This document shows positions 32,289 through 32,462 of a stretch of DNA of 32,462 nt, one piece after another. Source of the stretch: Oscillatoriales cyanobacterium (GTDB lineage: Bacteria; Cyanobacteriota; Cyanobacteriia; Cyanobacteriales; Laspinemataceae); the NCBI GenBank assembly GCA_011390955.1, contig JAABRM010000075.1, forward strand, positions 1 to 32,462, given 5' to 3'. The position numbers were made by a program, and so were the translations under genes. The notes under the pieces are model-generated. The model had not been told where the DNA came from, searched no databases, and saw only the letters and a program-made list of their open reading frames with translations. Numbering within the stretch: the stretch's first letter is position 1; each line of letters begins with the position of its first letter.

Positions 32289-32462
32289 GTTAACTGTTGT
32301 TTGTTGTTTGTTGTTTGTTGTTTGTTGTTTGTTGTTTGTTGTTTGTTGTTTGTTGTTTGTTGTTGGTTGTTTGTTGGTCGAATGTCATTCCCGCGAATGC
32401 GGGAATCCACTCTTATGGCATTGTTGGTGGTTGGTTGTTGTTTGTTGTTTGTTGTTGGTTGT
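32289..32462. repeat. G/T-strand heptamer arrays with an ATTCCCGC palindrome
   Basis: 32289-32375 holds about 12 nearly perfect TTGTTTG units (A/C type in the sense of the 32281 gene). 32387-32406 is a perfect hairpin, ATTCCCGC, loop GAAT, GCGGGAAT. 32424-32462 resumes TTGTTGG/TTGTTTG units to the window edge. No gene is visible in this stretch. Confidence 0.9.

Overview
The window comes from a cyanobacterium, most likely a filamentous member of the old order Oscillatoriales. It carries psaA and psaB of photosystem I, many HIP1 octamers (GCGATCGC), a hybrid kinase with two bilin-type GAF domains, and several families of short tandem repeats. I cannot name the species from sequence alone. No rRNA, tRNA, insertion sequence, prophage or CRISPR array was found.

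Layout. (1) 1-3651, minus strand: psaA followed by the first 426 codons of psaB, which runs off the left edge. (2) 3652-4391: a long leader/promoter region between psaA and a plus-strand gene. (3) 4392-6014: an unrecognised cell-envelope protein. (4) 6135-7912: a convergent restriction-modification pair, a BglII-like nuclease (probable ATT start) and an N4-cytosine-type methyltransferase. (5) 8380-16339: three plus-strand sensor kinases. The first has 1667 residues and is REC - two cyanobacteriochrome GAFs - two PAS - HisKA - HATPase - two REC - HPt. The next two are REC-HK-REC and REC-HK and overlap by 4 nt. (6) 16401-17217: three small unrecognised genes between two related palindromes. (7) 17426-32281, minus strand, seven genes all read in one direction: a 453-residue protein with a possible DUF4159-like half, two Cache-HAMP-cNMP-domain membrane sensors, a membrane protein with Ig-like domains and a WD40 propeller, a membrane protein with Ig-like modules and a collagen-like tail, an exported pentapeptide-repeat protein and a membrane TPR protein.

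How the genes may work together. Region 5 looks like a light-input phosphorelay without a DNA-binding output in the window. Region 7 looks like one envelope-associated signalling or scaffolding module: sensors, adhesion-like Ig domains, and repeat scaffolds (WD40, TPR, pentapeptide). It could be an accessory part of a contractile-injection-type locus that continues past the right edge, but this is only inference.

The most unusual structure is the repeats. Eight start codons (8380, 13596, 20606, 23937, 26445, 28599, 30748, 32281) are preceded by arrays of 7-nt units of the CAACCAA/CAAACAA type, always with the A/C-rich strand in the mRNA sense and mostly without a Shine-Dalgarno. In three minus-strand intergenic regions the array flips to the G/T-rich strand next to the stop codon of the preceding gene, so the transcript could fold into a long stem. 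A second, 8-nt family (GCAGAGGA) sits inside three coding sequences at domain boundaries. It encodes the same octapeptide in any frame and has no stop codon on either strand.
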